Positions 8,645 to 16,969 of a stretch of 48,284 nucleotides of DNA are shown here, piece by piece. Location of the stretch: the NCBI GenBank assembly GCA_022824925.1, contig JAJDYW010000044.1, positions 1 through 48,284 on the forward strand, in the 5' to 3' direction. This stretch comes from Dehalococcoidia bacterium (GTDB lineage Bacteria; Chloroflexota; Dehalococcoidia; Tepidiformales; Tepidiformaceae). The notes beneath the pieces are model-generated. The model was not told the DNA's origin, did not search any database, and was given only the letters and a program-made list of their open reading frames with translations. A program made the translations under genes and the position numbers. Every line of letters starts with the position of its first letter. Positions within the stretch are counted from its first letter, which is position 1.

Positions 8645-9202
8645 CTACGCGTCGAAGATCGCGCCGACCTCGCACGCAAAGCCGGGCAACACCTCCAGGC
8701 CGTCGAGCCAATCGCCGTCCGCGAGCGTGGTGACAGCTCCGTCTGCCCGATACACATCCACCGTGCGGGTGTCCGGATGGACGACCCAGACCAGGCGAAC
8801 CCCGTGGAGCAGCCACATCTGCGCCTTGTCGTGCACCTCGCGGCGGCTGTCGCTCGGGGAGACGATCTCCGCGACCAGGTCGGGCGCGACTTCGGCGTAG
8901 CCGGGGATATCGGCATCGAGGGGGATCTTCTCCGCCGACGTGAAGGCGATATCAGGTTCACGCACGGTGTCGGGGTCGCGCTCAAGCCAGACGCCGGAGT
9001 CCGAAGCAACGAGCCAGCCCAAGCGCCGGGGCTTCACGAAGTTCCCGAGTTCGATGCTGAGGTTCACGACGATCGCGCCGTGCCTGTGTCCTGCTGGCAT
9101 GGTCTCGCAGAGCACCCCCCGGATCAGTTCACCGCGCACGCCCTCGCTGTAGAGCCGGAGCAGGTCCTCGGCGGTCAGTAGCCTGGTCTCAGTCGTCGTC
9201 AT
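8645..9202 (-). CDS. Uma2 family endonuclease-like protein (copy 1)
   Basis: 185 residues. It belongs to the Uma2 (DUF820) family of PD-(D/E)XK-fold proteins. Visible family landmarks are an N-terminal LTAEDLLRL helix, GELIRGVLCETMP, EPDIAF (acidic residue), DLVAEIVSPSDS and the K of VHDKAQMW, then LVWVVHP. The family is expanded in Cyanobacteria and Chloroflexota, and its cellular role is not established. The start is the ATG preceded by GCGCGGGAGC. The promoter-like TAGAAT lies 24 bases further up. Two paralogues lie at 11355-11942 and 19961-20530 and share this leader. Confidence 0.88.
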   Translation of the reverse strand: MTTTETRLLTAEDLLRLYSEGVRGELIRGVLCETMPAGHRHGAIVVNLSIELGNFVKPRRLGWLVASDSGVWLERDPDTVREPDIAFTSAEKIPLDADIPGYAEVAPDLVAEIVSPSDSRREVHDKAQMWLLHGVRLVWVVHPDTRTVDVYRADGAVTTLADGDWLDGLEVLPGFACEVGAIFDA

Positions 9203-9226
9203 CGCTGATCGCTCCCGCGCCTCCCG

Positions 9227-9232
9227 ATTCTA
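9227..9232 (-). promoter_or_regulatory. Minus-10-like box of Uma2 copy 1
   Basis: TAGAAT on the minus strand, preceded by TG (TGTAGAAT, extended -10 style), 24 bases before the ATG. The same arrangement recurs before the other two Uma2 genes. No good -35 box is seen. Confidence 0.4.
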
Positions 9233-9322
9233 CAACGCCTGCGCTTCCGCCCGCTCCAGATTCAGCGCCAGCAGCTCGGCGTCGCAGGCGGTGGGCGGCG
9301 GCGGATCGGTCGTGCCGGTGTT

Positions 9323-9934
9323 CTAGTCCGTGGTGTCGGTGTTCGCGTAGTAGGCGTAGGCGTAGGTCAACGCCTCGACGGTGCCGTCCCAGGCGGTGCT
9401 GCCGCCGGGACTGATGTGGTCGTAGATTCGTTGAGCGTCCGCCACCGTCGCCGCGGCTTGCGGGTAGTTGACGTACTCGGCGTGCCGCATCGCCTTCAGG
9501 AAGCGCTTGTTCCACGCGCCGGAGGCGCCGTCGCCGTGCTGGTGGTTGGCCGTGATCCGGTCATAGAACGACTGGACCAGGTCCGCGTACCTGACCAGCG
9601 GGAGCTCCGGCGGCTGGGTCTCCTGATTCTCGGGGGTCGATTCCAGGGCGGGCGCGTCGTCGTCCAAGACCGGCGCGGTCAGCGACGGCGCGGGCTCCGC
9701 GAGGAGCTGGAAGCTGACCGGGTTGCCCTCCTCGCCGCCGCTGCAGAACACGATCTCGGGTTCGGCGACGCCCAGCCGCGTCCAGCGTTCATCGACCTGC
9801 TCCGGACCGGGCGCGCTGCAGATGGAGAAGAGCGCCACGGCCACCCCGAACGTCACTGCCGCTCCGAGAACCACGAGGGTCGCAGTCCCGGTGTGTGTGA
9901 GCCCCAGCAAGCCACGTCCCCGGAGTCCTCTCAT
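9323..9934 (-). CDS. Membrane-anchored or exported protein with a YADL/RVLKAF helical module
   Basis: 203 residues. A hydrophobic helix (about 15-40) is followed by EQVDERWTRLGVAEPEIVF, which matches the segment after the lipobox of the upstream metalloprotease. The C-terminal 85 residues (LVRYADLV...RFLKAMRH...ALTYAYAYYA) match the helical module inside the giant repeat protein. It is therefore a chimera of its two neighbours. Its start overlaps the metalloprotease stop by ATGA (9931-9934), so the two are coupled. The frame stays open beyond the TAG for 30 codons (NTGTTDPPPPTACDAELL...), which suggests that the TAG truncated a longer C-terminus. Function unknown. Confidence 0.65.
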   Translation of the reverse strand: MRGLRGRGLLGLTHTGTATLVVLGAAVTFGVAVALFSICSAPGPEQVDERWTRLGVAEPEIVFCSGGEEGNPVSFQLLAEPAPSLTAPVLDDDAPALESTPENQETQPPELPLVRYADLVQSFYDRITANHQHGDGASGAWNKRFLKAMRHAEYVNYPQAAATVADAQRIYDHISPGGSTAWDGTVEALTYAYAYYANTDTTD

Positions 9935-11157
9935 GGCCCGCAGTGCTTCTCGACGAGTTCCGCTCGCGTCACCGGTAGCTCGATCACCAGGTCCCTACGG
10001 TCCCGCTCCCCATCCGTGAACGGCTCCGCCCCCTCGCCGCGGGAGTCCCCGATTCCATCGGCATCGGCGACGAACCCATCCTCGCCCCATTCACCCGCGT
10101 AAACCCACTTCTCTAGCCCATCGTCGCGAGGACACTGCAACCAGACCGCGATCGTGTACCCGCTGCCCGGCGCCTGGATCTCGAACGCCCCTTGCTCATC
10201 CGTCTCCCCTGTCCCGGCAACCCACGCCTCCCCCTCAATCCTGACCACCGCGAAAACGTCCAGCCCTCCGGCGGGTTGACCGGCGGAGTCGACGACCGTT
10301 CCCGCGGCCCGCCACTCGAACGGGGGCGCCACCTCCAACCGGTGCGCCTCGAACGCCGCGTAGAAGCCCTCCAGTGGTATGTCGAAAGCCCGGTGGAAGG
10401 CCGTGTCGTGGCTTCCGAGTCGGAAGAACTCCAGGATGGCCTCTGGTCCTGCCCGTTCCACCAGCCACTCCGCGGCCAGGAACCCAATCTGGTGGAGATG
10501 GGCGTAGTACTCCGACTGGCTGAGATCTCCCCAGGTTGGAAACCCCTCCCCCATGCTCGACCAGACAAGTTGGGCTGCCTCGCGCCTCGTCTCTAGGGAT
10601 CTCCGGCCCACCGCCTCGTCGACGAGAGCGCTCGCGTAGCCCGCCGACCCCTCGATCAGCCAGAACCTCTGGGGGATGCGCTCGAGGCGCCCGACGTGCC
10701 ATTGGAGGGTGTGGAAGTACTCGTGCGCCACGGGGCCGCCGCGGGCCTTGACCTCATCCGGGCAATCCTGGAGCACGAGGAGCAGGGCGCGGCGGGGTGA
10801 GAGGCCGCCGCAGGTGAACCAGATCGGGGGGATGTCCGGCCGGTCAGCCGCAATCCGCTCGTTGAGCGTGTCCAGGTCGGTGCTCACAAACACCGTGAAG
10901 TCCGACGTCACCGCTCCGAAGTGTTCCGAGAGCACGACCTGCGCCACCCTCAGTTCGCGTCTGATCACCTCCTGCTCGTCAGCCGTGAACTCGCCCAGGA
11001 ACACGAACTCCGCCTCGGGAACGCCCAGTTCCTCCCAGCGCTCGTCGAGTTGTTCTGTCTCGCTCGGGCTGCACGCAAGAACGAACCCGAGCACGGCCGC
11101 CAACGCGACTAGACTCGCGACTCCGCTACGGCTCAGAACCACGTCGTCTCCCCGCAA
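9931..11157 (-). CDS. Putative zinc metalloprotease lipoprotein (HEYFH)
   Basis: 408 residues. The lipobox FVLAC (Cys29) predicts a lipoprotein on the outer face of the membrane. A gluzincin-like core has the zinc motif H145-E-Y-F-H149 and a downstream acidic ligand in FWLIEGSAGYAS (Glu169), as in peptidase-MA-like enzymes. The segment from about 285 (FEWRAAGTVVDSAGQP...) is a carboxypeptidase-regulatory-like beta domain, followed by a conserved tail (ERDRRDLVIELPVTRAELVEKHCGP). A clear paralogue lies at 16970-18277. The first gene of a two-gene operon, it overlaps 9323-9934 by 4 bases. Substrate unknown. Protease activity is inferred from the motif only. Confidence 0.75.
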   Translation of the reverse strand: MRGDDVVLSRSGVASLVALAAVLGFVLACSPSETEQLDERWEELGVPEAEFVFLGEFTADEQEVIRRELRVAQVVLSEHFGAVTSDFTVFVSTDLDTLNERIAADRPDIPPIWFTCGGLSPRRALLLVLQDCPDEVKARGGPVAHEYFHTLQWHVGRLERIPQRFWLIEGSAGYASALVDEAVGRRSLETRREAAQLVWSSMGEGFPTWGDLSQSEYYAHLHQIGFLAAEWLVERAGPEAILEFFRLGSHDTAFHRAFDIPLEGFYAAFEAHRLEVAPPFEWRAAGTVVDSAGQPAGGLDVFAVVRIEGEAWVAGTGETDEQGAFEIQAPGSGYTIAVWLQCPRDDGLEKWVYAGEWGEDGFVADADGIGDSRGEGAEPFTDGERDRRDLVIELPVTRAELVEKHCGP

Positions 11158-11354
11158 GCACCTCTCAATCCTCCCACCCCTTCGCGAGCAGCAACCAGCG
11201 GCATCGAGTCATTTGAAGCACGCTCAAGCGGGCGGATTGGACAAAATCAAGAACCCCCGCCCGCTCACTCGTCATCCCACCTTGGCTATGCAACAAGTGA
11301 ACGCCGCGAGAGCAAGGGGGAGTACCACGCAGCTGCACGACGGGCCGGGCGAGG

Positions 11355-11942
11355 CTATTCCCCGGGGCGTTCCTCCGCCGCCTGCGGGCCGAAGACGGCG
11401 CTCACCGCGCAGGTGAAGCCCGGCAGCACGTCCAGCCCGTCGAGGCTGTCTTGCTCGCCGAGCGTCGCAGCATCGCCGTCCGTCTGGTACACATCCACCG
11501 TGCGCGTCTCGGGGTGCACAACCCAGACGAGGGGCACGCCGTGACTCAGCCACATGCGGGCCTTGTCGTGGACCTCGCGTCGGCTGTCGCTCGGCGATGA
11601 GATCTCGATGACCAAGTCAGGAGCTACCTCGGAATAGCCCGTCACCCTGACGCCGGGTGGCACCTTCGCCGCAGAGAAGAACCCCACATCCGGCTCGCGC
11701 ACCGTGTCCGGGTCGCGCTCCAACCAGACGCCCGCATCTGAGGTCGTGATCCGTCCCAACTCTCGAGGTTTAACGAATTGACCGAGAGCAATGGTCAGGT
11801 TCGCCGCGATCTCACCGTGTTCCTGTCCTGTCGGCATGGTCTCGCAGAGCACCCCCCGGATCAGTTCGCCGCGCACGCCATCGCTGTCGAGCTGCAGCAG
11901 ATCGGCGGCGGTCAGTAGCCTCGCTTCGGTCGTGGTCGTCAT
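11355..11942 (-). CDS. Uma2 family endonuclease-like protein (copy 2)
   Basis: 195 residues, closely similar to copies 1 and 3 along the whole length: LTAADLLQLDSDGVRGELIRG, EPDVGFFSAAKVP, DLVIEISSPSDSRREVHDKARMW, LVWVVHPETRTVDVYQ. The PD-(D/E)XK pattern (D of EPDVGF, E-x-S of VIEISSPS, K of VHDKARMW) is kept. It has a short extra tail (GPQAAEERPGE). The start ATG has the leader GCGCGGAAGCGAGAGCGGAC and a -10-like TATGAT 24 bases upstream. About 200 bases with no visible gene separate its 3' end from the metalloprotease gene. Confidence 0.87.
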   Translation of the reverse strand: MTTTTEARLLTAADLLQLDSDGVRGELIRGVLCETMPTGQEHGEIAANLTIALGQFVKPRELGRITTSDAGVWLERDPDTVREPDVGFFSAAKVPPGVRVTGYSEVAPDLVIEISSPSDSRREVHDKARMWLSHGVPLVWVVHPETRTVDVYQTDGDAATLGEQDSLDGLDVLPGFTCAVSAVFGPQAAEERPGE

Positions 11943-11966
11943 GTCCGCTCTCGCTTCCGCGCTTCT

Positions 11967-11972
11967 ATCATA
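11967..11972 (-). promoter_or_regulatory. Minus-10-like box of Uma2 copy 2
   Basis: TATGAT (in TGTATGAT) on the minus strand, 24 bases before the ATG. TTCAGG lies 16 bases further up as a weak -35 candidate. The position matches copy 1. Confidence 0.45.
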
Positions 11973-12104
11973 CAGGAGCGGGCTTTGGCCTGAAGCAGGA
12001 TGGTCGCCGTGAGCAAAGACCGGAAGCGTGAGCGCGAGTCGGCACGCAGGGAGGTAGGGGGCCTTTATGCTGGGACCAGCATGGGGAACAGTACGGCGGC
12101 TTGG

Positions 12105-12359
12105 TCAGTTTCGTTGGGCTCGCTGGCGCTCGACGAGGGCGACAGCTTCATCCAACTGATCGTCCGTAGTGGTCGCACCGGGGTCGATGATGAGGCCATG
12201 GACAGACGGCTGCTCCCGACGCCAGCGGGCGAGCGACATCTGCCGCGTAGAGCCGTCGGAGCGAAGCACGACGACCCGGACGCCGGGGAACTCCTCGGAA
12301 TCGATCTTGCCATCTGCAACGAGCTTGAGGAAGCGTTCAACGAAGTCGCCGGCGTTCAC
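12105..12359 (-). CDS. Small hypothetical protein
   Basis: 84 residues, acidic and soluble (MNAGDFVERFLKLVADGKIDSEEF... SLARWRREQPSVHGLIIDPG...). No family recognised. It starts 8 bases after the end of the upstream zinc-binding protein gene, so the two form an operon. The amphipathic N-terminal helix and ordered composition suggest a real protein. Confidence 0.5.
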   Translation of the reverse strand: MNAGDFVERFLKLVADGKIDSEEFPGVRVVVLRSDGSTRQMSLARWRREQPSVHGLIIDPGATTTDDQLDEAVALVERQRAQRN

Positions 12360-12367
12360 GGTGGCGA

Positions 12368-12700
12368 TCAGGCCTTTGGCTTGCAGAGCGCGAGTCGCAT
12401 GGTTACATCCTCAAAGCTCTCAGTGCTCCCAATCCAGACCTTTTGGCGGATGTGGTCGATGGCATTGTGGGGTGGCTCCCTAAAGAGGTCGGGCACTCGT
12501 AAGTAGTGGAGATCACTGGGGTTGGGGTTGGGGCAGTTCATATGGGCGATCTTCCAGTGGGCGGATTCGGACCGCTCGCCACGCTTGTGGGCGCAAATCT
12601 CCCGGTAACGAATCTGCACGAAGGCATCGTCCCAGGCGACATCGCCTTTGCAGATGTCGCAGATTAGGCGCGGCGGGTGAGCGTCGCTTGAGGTGGTCAT
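12368..12700 (-). CDS. Small zinc-finger-like protein
   Basis: 110 residues. CDIC near the N-terminus (residues 14-17) and a later H-x-N-C (IAHMNCPNP, about 52-56) form a plausible zinc site. The region between is basic (REICAHKRGERSE). The start ATG has GGAAGAAG about 6 bases upstream. First gene of an apparent two-gene operon with 12105-12359. The function is not recognisable. Treble-clef-like proteins of this size are common near mobile elements. Confidence 0.55.
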   Translation of the reverse strand: MTTSSDAHPPRLICDICKGDVAWDDAFVQIRYREICAHKRGERSESAHWKIAHMNCPNPNPSDLHYLRVPDLFREPPHNAIDHIRQKVWIGSTESFEDVTMRLALCKPKA

Positions 12701-12796
12701 GGGCTACTTCTTCCTACCCTGAGCATACTGCGCACCGCGAGGTCTATCTAACTCGCCGCCTAAAGATTGGGGTCGCCGCTAAGAAGTACGTCCAAG

Positions 12797-13075
12797 CGTT
12801 ACCAGCAACTGGAGGTCGTCGTCCAGGAAGCGCGGGAGGTGCTCGCCGAGCGCCGCGTGCTCCTGGACAGGGCCGACACCATCGCGACCTTCGCCCAGGA
12901 CGTGAGCGAGTTCCTACGCACGAGCGAGATCACCGAGACCAGGGCGTTCGTGCGGTCGTTCGTGAAGCAGGTCCTGGTCGGTCTCGGGCAGGCCGTCGAC
13001 TACTACACGCTGCCCACGCCGGAGGACGGCCCCATCGCGGACCGCTGCCGAGGTAGCGCTGGCGGGTGGGTGTGA
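12797..13075 (+). pseudogene. C-terminal fragment of a large serine recombinase
   Basis: The frame reads RYQQLEVVVQEAREVLAERR, then a coiled-coil and TETRAFVRSFVKQVLV, ending in YYTLPTPEDGPI, the characteristic end of large serine integrases. There is no catalytic domain upstream, and the homology simply begins at about 12797. A separate fragment of such an enzyme, ending almost exactly where this one begins in the protein, lies at 18596-19062. An inactive remnant. Confidence 0.7.
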
Positions 13076-13562
13076 TGAGAACGAGACGGGTGGTAGGCCT
13101 CAAGGCTGTCGTCCCGGCCAACTTGTTCCTGTACATCGTAGTCTCGAAGCGACCAGGTAGGGTGGGGAGGTCGGAACGATCTGTACGGACCCGCCAGAGT
13201 TGGTGCGAGTTCGTCGGCTGGAGCGGCGACTGTAGCGGCAGGAGCGACGAGATGCAGACTAGTAAGCGGGCTGCGCTCGTGCGGGCGTCTAAGGCCCTCG
13301 CCGGTCCTACCCCCTGCGCCCGGACCCGTTCAGGCGAGGGGATGAACTTAAGCACGAGTATCGCCAGATAGCAAAATGCAGTTACGAGCACGCCGCCACG
13401 GGGTCGCGGCACCCCATGACGGGAGCAGGATTCCAATGCGTCCTCGAACTGGGCAAACAGGTAGAAGTACGAGGTGACGCTGATGACCAAGCCCGCGAGG
13501 CCGGTTGGGCAGGATGTGGGGTGGGTGATGTAATTCGGTTGGCCGGCTGCTAGCGTGGCTCC
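13076..13562. other. Intergenic stretch, no clear gene
   Basis: No gene can be supported. A minus-strand frame at about 13320-13510 encodes two hydrophobic runs (GLVISVTSYFYLFAQF and VLVTAFCYLAILVLKF) that could be a decayed membrane protein. It has no convincing start and runs into the recombinase remnant. Confidence 0.35.
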
Positions 13563-15266
13563 ATGCTGGGGAAAAGCCGTGGGCGCCCGCCACACCCGGA
13601 CATCCTGACCCCCGCCGAGCAGCGGGTGCTCGAAGAGCTTCGCAACGGCGGCACGAACGCGGAAATCGCCGTCCGTCTGGGCCGCAGCACCGAGACGGTC
13701 AGAACGCACATCGCCAGCATGCTCTCCAAGCTCGAGCTTGCGGACCGCCACCAACTCGCCGCCTGGCGACCGGGCCGCGAGCGTAAGCGAGCCCTGGGGT
13801 TCCTGGCGGTATCGCCACTACTTGGCTTCGTCGGCCGCCCACTTGTTTGGGCTGGTGCTACGCTCGGCGGATTGGTCGGCCTGGCCATCGTCATAGTGGT
13901 GCTCGTTGTCCCGCTGGCAGGGTACGAGGATGGGGACGGCCACGCTTGGGAGGTTGCTCGGGAAGCTACTCGACCATCCGGCGGGACCGCTGACGAGCCG
14001 GAACCCACGGAGGCCCGGACGCCCGTGGAGCAACGACGGCCCCAAGGGGAGTTCGTCTCGGTCAGTGCCGGGGCCAGCCATACCTGCGGAGTGAGGACCG
14101 ACGACACCGTCGCCTGCTGGGGCTATGACAACTATGGTCAGGCCGCGCCGCCGGAGGGGGAGTTCGTCTCCGTTAGCGCCGGGCATAGGCACACCTGTGG
14201 CGTGAGGACCGACATTTCCATCCTGTGCTGGGGCAATGATTCCTATTTCCGGGCCACGCCACCGGAGGGGGAGTTTGTCTCCGTCAGCGCCGGAGCATGG
14301 CACACCTGTGGCGTGCGGACCGACGGTTCCATCCTGTGCTGGGGCAACGATGCCACGCTGCTGGAGGGGGAGTTCGCCTCCGTCAGCGCCGGGGCAGGGC
14401 ACACCTGTGGAGTGCGGACCGACGGTTCCGTCCGGTGCTGGGGCAACGATGATCATGGCCAGGCCACACCGCCGGAGGGCGAGTTTGTCTCCGTCAGCGC
14501 CGGGGCAGGGCACACCTGCGGCGTGCGAGCCGGTGGCGCCGTCGCATGCTGGGGCGACGACCACTATGGCCAGACCACGCCGCCGGAAGGGGAGTTTGTC
14601 TCCGTCAGCGCCGGGGACTGGCACACCTGTGGTGTGCGGGCCGACGGTTCCGCCCTGTGCTGGGGCAACGATGACTATGGCCAAGCCACGCCGCCGGAGG
14701 GAGAGTTCGTCTCCATCAGTGCCGGGGCCTGGGCACACACCTGTGGCGTGCGGACCGACGGTTTCGTCCTGTGCTGGGGCAATGATGACTATGGCCAAGC
14801 CACGCCGCCGGAGGGGGAGTTCGTCTCTGTCAGCGCCGGGACTTGGCACACCTGTGGAGTGCGGACCGACGGTTCCATCCTGTGCTGGGGTGGTTTTGCC
14901 CGGGCCACGCCGCTGGGGGGAGAGTTCGCCTCCGTCAGCGCCGGGGAGCGGCACGGCTGCGGGGTGCGAGGCGACGGCACCGTTGCCTGCTGGGGCGATG
15001 CCGGCTATGACGAGGCCACGCCGCCGGAGGGGGAGTTCGCCTCCGTCAGCGCCGGGGTTTCGCACACCTGCGGAGTGCGGACCGACGGTTCCGTCCTGTG
15101 CTGGGGCAACGATGCCTACGGCCAGGCCACGCCGCCGAAGGGGGCGTTCGCATCCGTCAGCGCCGGGGTTTCGCACACCTGCGGGGTGCGGGTCGACGGC
15201 ACCATTGCCTGCTGGGGCGAGCAGGCGCGCGGGGTGACGCAGGCGGACTTTCTTGCGAAACCGTGA
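13563..15266 (+). CDS. LuxR-type HTH / transmembrane / RCC1-repeat protein
   Basis: 567 residues. Residues 14-68 are a GerE/LuxR-type helix-turn-helix (LTPAEQRVLEEL...TNAEIAVRLGRSTETVRTHI...KLEL). Residues 78-120 are hydrophobic and could be one long or two short transmembrane helices. After an acidic linker, residues 161-560 contain 11 RCC1-like units of about 37 residues (GEFVSVSAGxxHTCGVRxDGSxLCWG). Two cysteines per unit are nearly invariant (CGVR and CWG), which suits disulphides in an extracellular propeller. With one membrane pass, the HTH would be cytoplasmic and the propeller outside, as in ToxR/CadC-type one-component regulators. With two passes both would be inside. The start ATG follows a weak ribosome site. 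DNA targets are unknown. Confidence 0.8.
   Translation: MLGKSRGRPPHPDILTPAEQRVLEELRNGGTNAEIAVRLGRSTETVRTHIASMLSKLELADRHQLAAWRPGRERKRALGFLAVSPLLGFVGRPLVWAGATLGGLVGLAIVIVVLVVPLAGYEDGDGHAWEVAREATRPSGGTADEPEPTEARTPVEQRRPQGEFVSVSAGASHTCGVRTDDTVACWGYDNYGQAAPPEGEFVSVSAGHRHTCGVRTDISILCWGNDSYFRATPPEGEFVSVSAGAWHTCGVRTDGSILCWGNDATLLEGEFASVSAGAGHTCGVRTDGSVRCWGNDDHGQATPPEGEFVSVSAGAGHTCGVRAGGAVACWGDDHYGQTTPPEGEFVSVSAGDWHTCGVRADGSALCWGNDDYGQATPPEGEFVSISAGAWAHTCGVRTDGFVLCWGNDDYGQATPPEGEFVSVSAGTWHTCGVRTDGSILCWGGFARATPLGGEFASVSAGERHGCGVRGDGTVACWGDAGYDEATPPEGEFASVSAGVSHTCGVRTDGSVLCWGNDAYGQATPPKGAFASVSAGVSHTCGVRVDGTIACWGEQARGVTQADFLAKP
14043..15245 (+). repeat. Eleven RCC1-type tandem repeats
   Basis: Eleven units of about 111 bases encode GEF(V/A)SVSAG..HTCGVR.DG...CWGND..GQATPPE. 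Unit 3 is shortened (ends ATLLE) and unit 8 lacks the ND..GQ segment. The DNA identity between units is high, so array length may vary between strains. Confidence 0.85.
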
Positions 15267-15297
15267 TGTGGAGACAGCACCGATGGAAGGAGGCAAC

Positions 15298-15519
15298 ATG
15301 AACCTCGTGCTGACAAAACAGGGGACACCACCCAGGCTTAATGTGCTAGCAGGCCCCCGCCACTCCTTGAGCGTAGGGCGTATCGCGCCTGCGCGATATG
15401 AGTCGGGGGCGTTCGAACGCTTGGGTTGGAACGCCCGGGTCAGACCGGCTTGTTGCCGGAGGAGAAATCGGTCTGTGGAGGTTCCGGGATCGAGCACCGG
15501 CATCCTGCGGGAGTCGTGA
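15298..15519 (+). CDS. Possible small protein with a strong ribosome site
   Basis: AAGGAGG (15287-15293) sits 4 bases before an ATG that opens 73 codons (MNLVLTKQGTPPRLNVLAG...). The product is basic, with a CC pair, and resembles nothing I know. An 8-bp inverted repeat (GGGCGTTC 15407-15414 / GAACGCCC 15429-15436) lies inside. It could be the front end of a gene lost by deletion. Confidence 0.3.
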   Translation: MNLVLTKQGTPPRLNVLAGPRHSLSVGRIAPARYESGAFERLGWNARVRPACCRRRNRSVEVPGSSTGILRES

Positions 15520-15601
15520 GAGATCGCGTATCGGGGTGGCCTTTGACCTGCTCGCCGCGCTTCGCCAAGTCAGTGCGTTCTGGGTCCGCACCTGAGAGGT
15601 C

Positions 15602-16852
15602 GTGTTGGGCAATTCCTTCGCAGGGTTGCTAGGCTCTGCGGTGGTGTATACGGGGTCACGTTCCTTGCTGCTCGCTGCACTTCTGGCGGTGGCCGCGCTA
15701 GCGCTGGGGGGCGGTTCTTCTCCCGATCTCGCTCAGGCGCAGGACTCACGACACCAGTTCCCGGGGGTGGTCGTTGACGAAGCTGGGAGACCTGTGGAGC
15801 GGCTCACGGTGGAAGCGGTGGTACAGGGTGGGGAGGGCCAATACCAGCAGCGGACTTCGGCAGCAGGGGGGACATTCCTCCTCTCCCTCGTGGAAGGGAC
15901 CTATCGGCTGTCCATCTGGTCGGGCGAGTACAGCAAGTGCATCGTGTCCGGGATCGAGGACCCGGAAGACCGACCGGAGGCAGTGTTCTCGGTGGTGGAG
16001 GAGGGCGTCACGCCCATCCGCCTCGCGGTAACCACCAGCGACCGTCCGCAACCCGCTCAATGGGTCGGGTGCTACTTCGACGTCCCGTTCTATCGAGTGC
16101 AGGGCACCGTGCGGGGGCCGAATCAGGAGCCGCTGGAAGGCATCGATGTTCGGCTCTGGCGGCTGTCCGGCAGATACGTCGTGGGCGCCCCGACCGGCAA
16201 GGAAACCGGCCGAGGCGGGGTCTTCGCCGTTGACGTGCCCCAGGGCTCATATCGGCTTGAACTCGCCACTGAGGTTGATGGTGGGGAATGCCGCCTCGGG
16301 TTCTTTGGCCCGGACGGAAGGCGTGCGCCCGCCGGAGCGGTGACGCGACTCTCGGTATCGACCGAAGATGTCGCCGGCTTCGACATCGCTCTGACCGAGC
16401 CGCTGTCCGAACTCTGCCGGGAGGTCCGGGGAGTGGTGATGGACACCGAGGGCAACCCGCTTTCGAGGGTGTGGCTCAACTTCTACTGGCACGGGGAGGG
16501 CCTAACCCAGGTAGCGGACGGGGCGGGAACGTTCCGCACGTACCTCCGGGACGGAAGCTACCTCGTCACGATCACGACCGACCGTGGCGGTGACTGCACG
16601 ATCGAGGGGTACGAGGGTCGAGTTCCGGCAGAGGGCGACAGCTTCGTCGTGGACGGTGAAGGCGTCAGTGGGCTCCGGTTCGTGCTCTCGGGCACCCCCG
16701 GATCAGCCACCAGACGAGTCTCCTGTCCCTATATCGACGTGATCACCACCGAGCTGGAGCCGGGGTGGAACCTGGCCGGGTGGACGGGTCCGGAGACCGC
16801 CGCTTCGGCGGTCTTCAAGGCTACCCCGCAGGTGACAGCCATCTATTCGTGA
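15602..16852 (+). CDS. Secreted carboxypeptidase-regulatory-like repeat protein (N-terminal part of a split gene)
   Basis: 416 residues from a GTG. A signal peptide ends near AQA-Q (about residue 47). Three beta domains of the carboxypeptidase-regulatory (CarboxypepD_reg) type follow, starting FPGVVVDEAGRPVE, VQGTVRGPNQEPLE and VRGVVMDTEGNPLS. Then comes the module LEPGWNLAGWTG...VTAIYS, cut by TGA 16850-16852. The same frame continues without any further stop to 18277 as the metalloprotease below. The second copy of the module (LDAGWNLVSWGG...VVAATWD) has Trp exactly where the TGA stands, so TGG to TGA is the likely event. The intact gene would encode about 891 residues. Confidence 0.75.
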   Translation: MLGNSFAGLLGSAVVYTGSRSLLLAALLAVAALALGGGSSPDLAQAQDSRHQFPGVVVDEAGRPVERLTVEAVVQGGEGQYQQRTSAAGGTFLLSLVEGTYRLSIWSGEYSKCIVSGIEDPEDRPEAVFSVVEEGVTPIRLAVTTSDRPQPAQWVGCYFDVPFYRVQGTVRGPNQEPLEGIDVRLWRLSGRYVVGAPTGKETGRGGVFAVDVPQGSYRLELATEVDGGECRLGFFGPDGRRAPAGAVTRLSVSTEDVAGFDIALTEPLSELCREVRGVVMDTEGNPLSRVWLNFYWHGEGLTQVADGAGTFRTYLRDGSYLVTITTDRGGDCTIEGYEGRVPAEGDSFVVDGEGVSGLRFVLSGTPGSATRRVSCPYIDVITTELEPGWNLAGWTGPETAASAVFKATPQVTAIYS

Positions 16853-16969
16853 GACCGGGCGACGCAGTCATTCCGGGGGGCAATACGGCAAGGGTCGGGA
16901 AGCATCGGTTCCCTCCCCAGTCTCAGCCCGGGCCTGGGACTGTACCTCTTCGTCGAGGGAAGGCAGCGG

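Noticed and set aside
12000..12506. 168-codon plus-strand frame
   Set aside because: Antisense to two small minus-strand genes that have better composition, operon spacing and, for the upstream one, a ribosome site.
13260..13530. Two hydrophobic runs on the minus strand that could be a small membrane protein
   Set aside because: No ribosome site or convincing start, and the frame continues into the recombinase remnant. Kept only as a note in the intergenic entry.
14043..15245. Regular DNA repeats that could look like a CRISPR array
   Set aside because: The repeats encode RCC1 units in one frame with conserved Cys and Gly. There is no repeat-spacer pattern and no cas genes. The Cas4-like nuclease belongs to the replication block.
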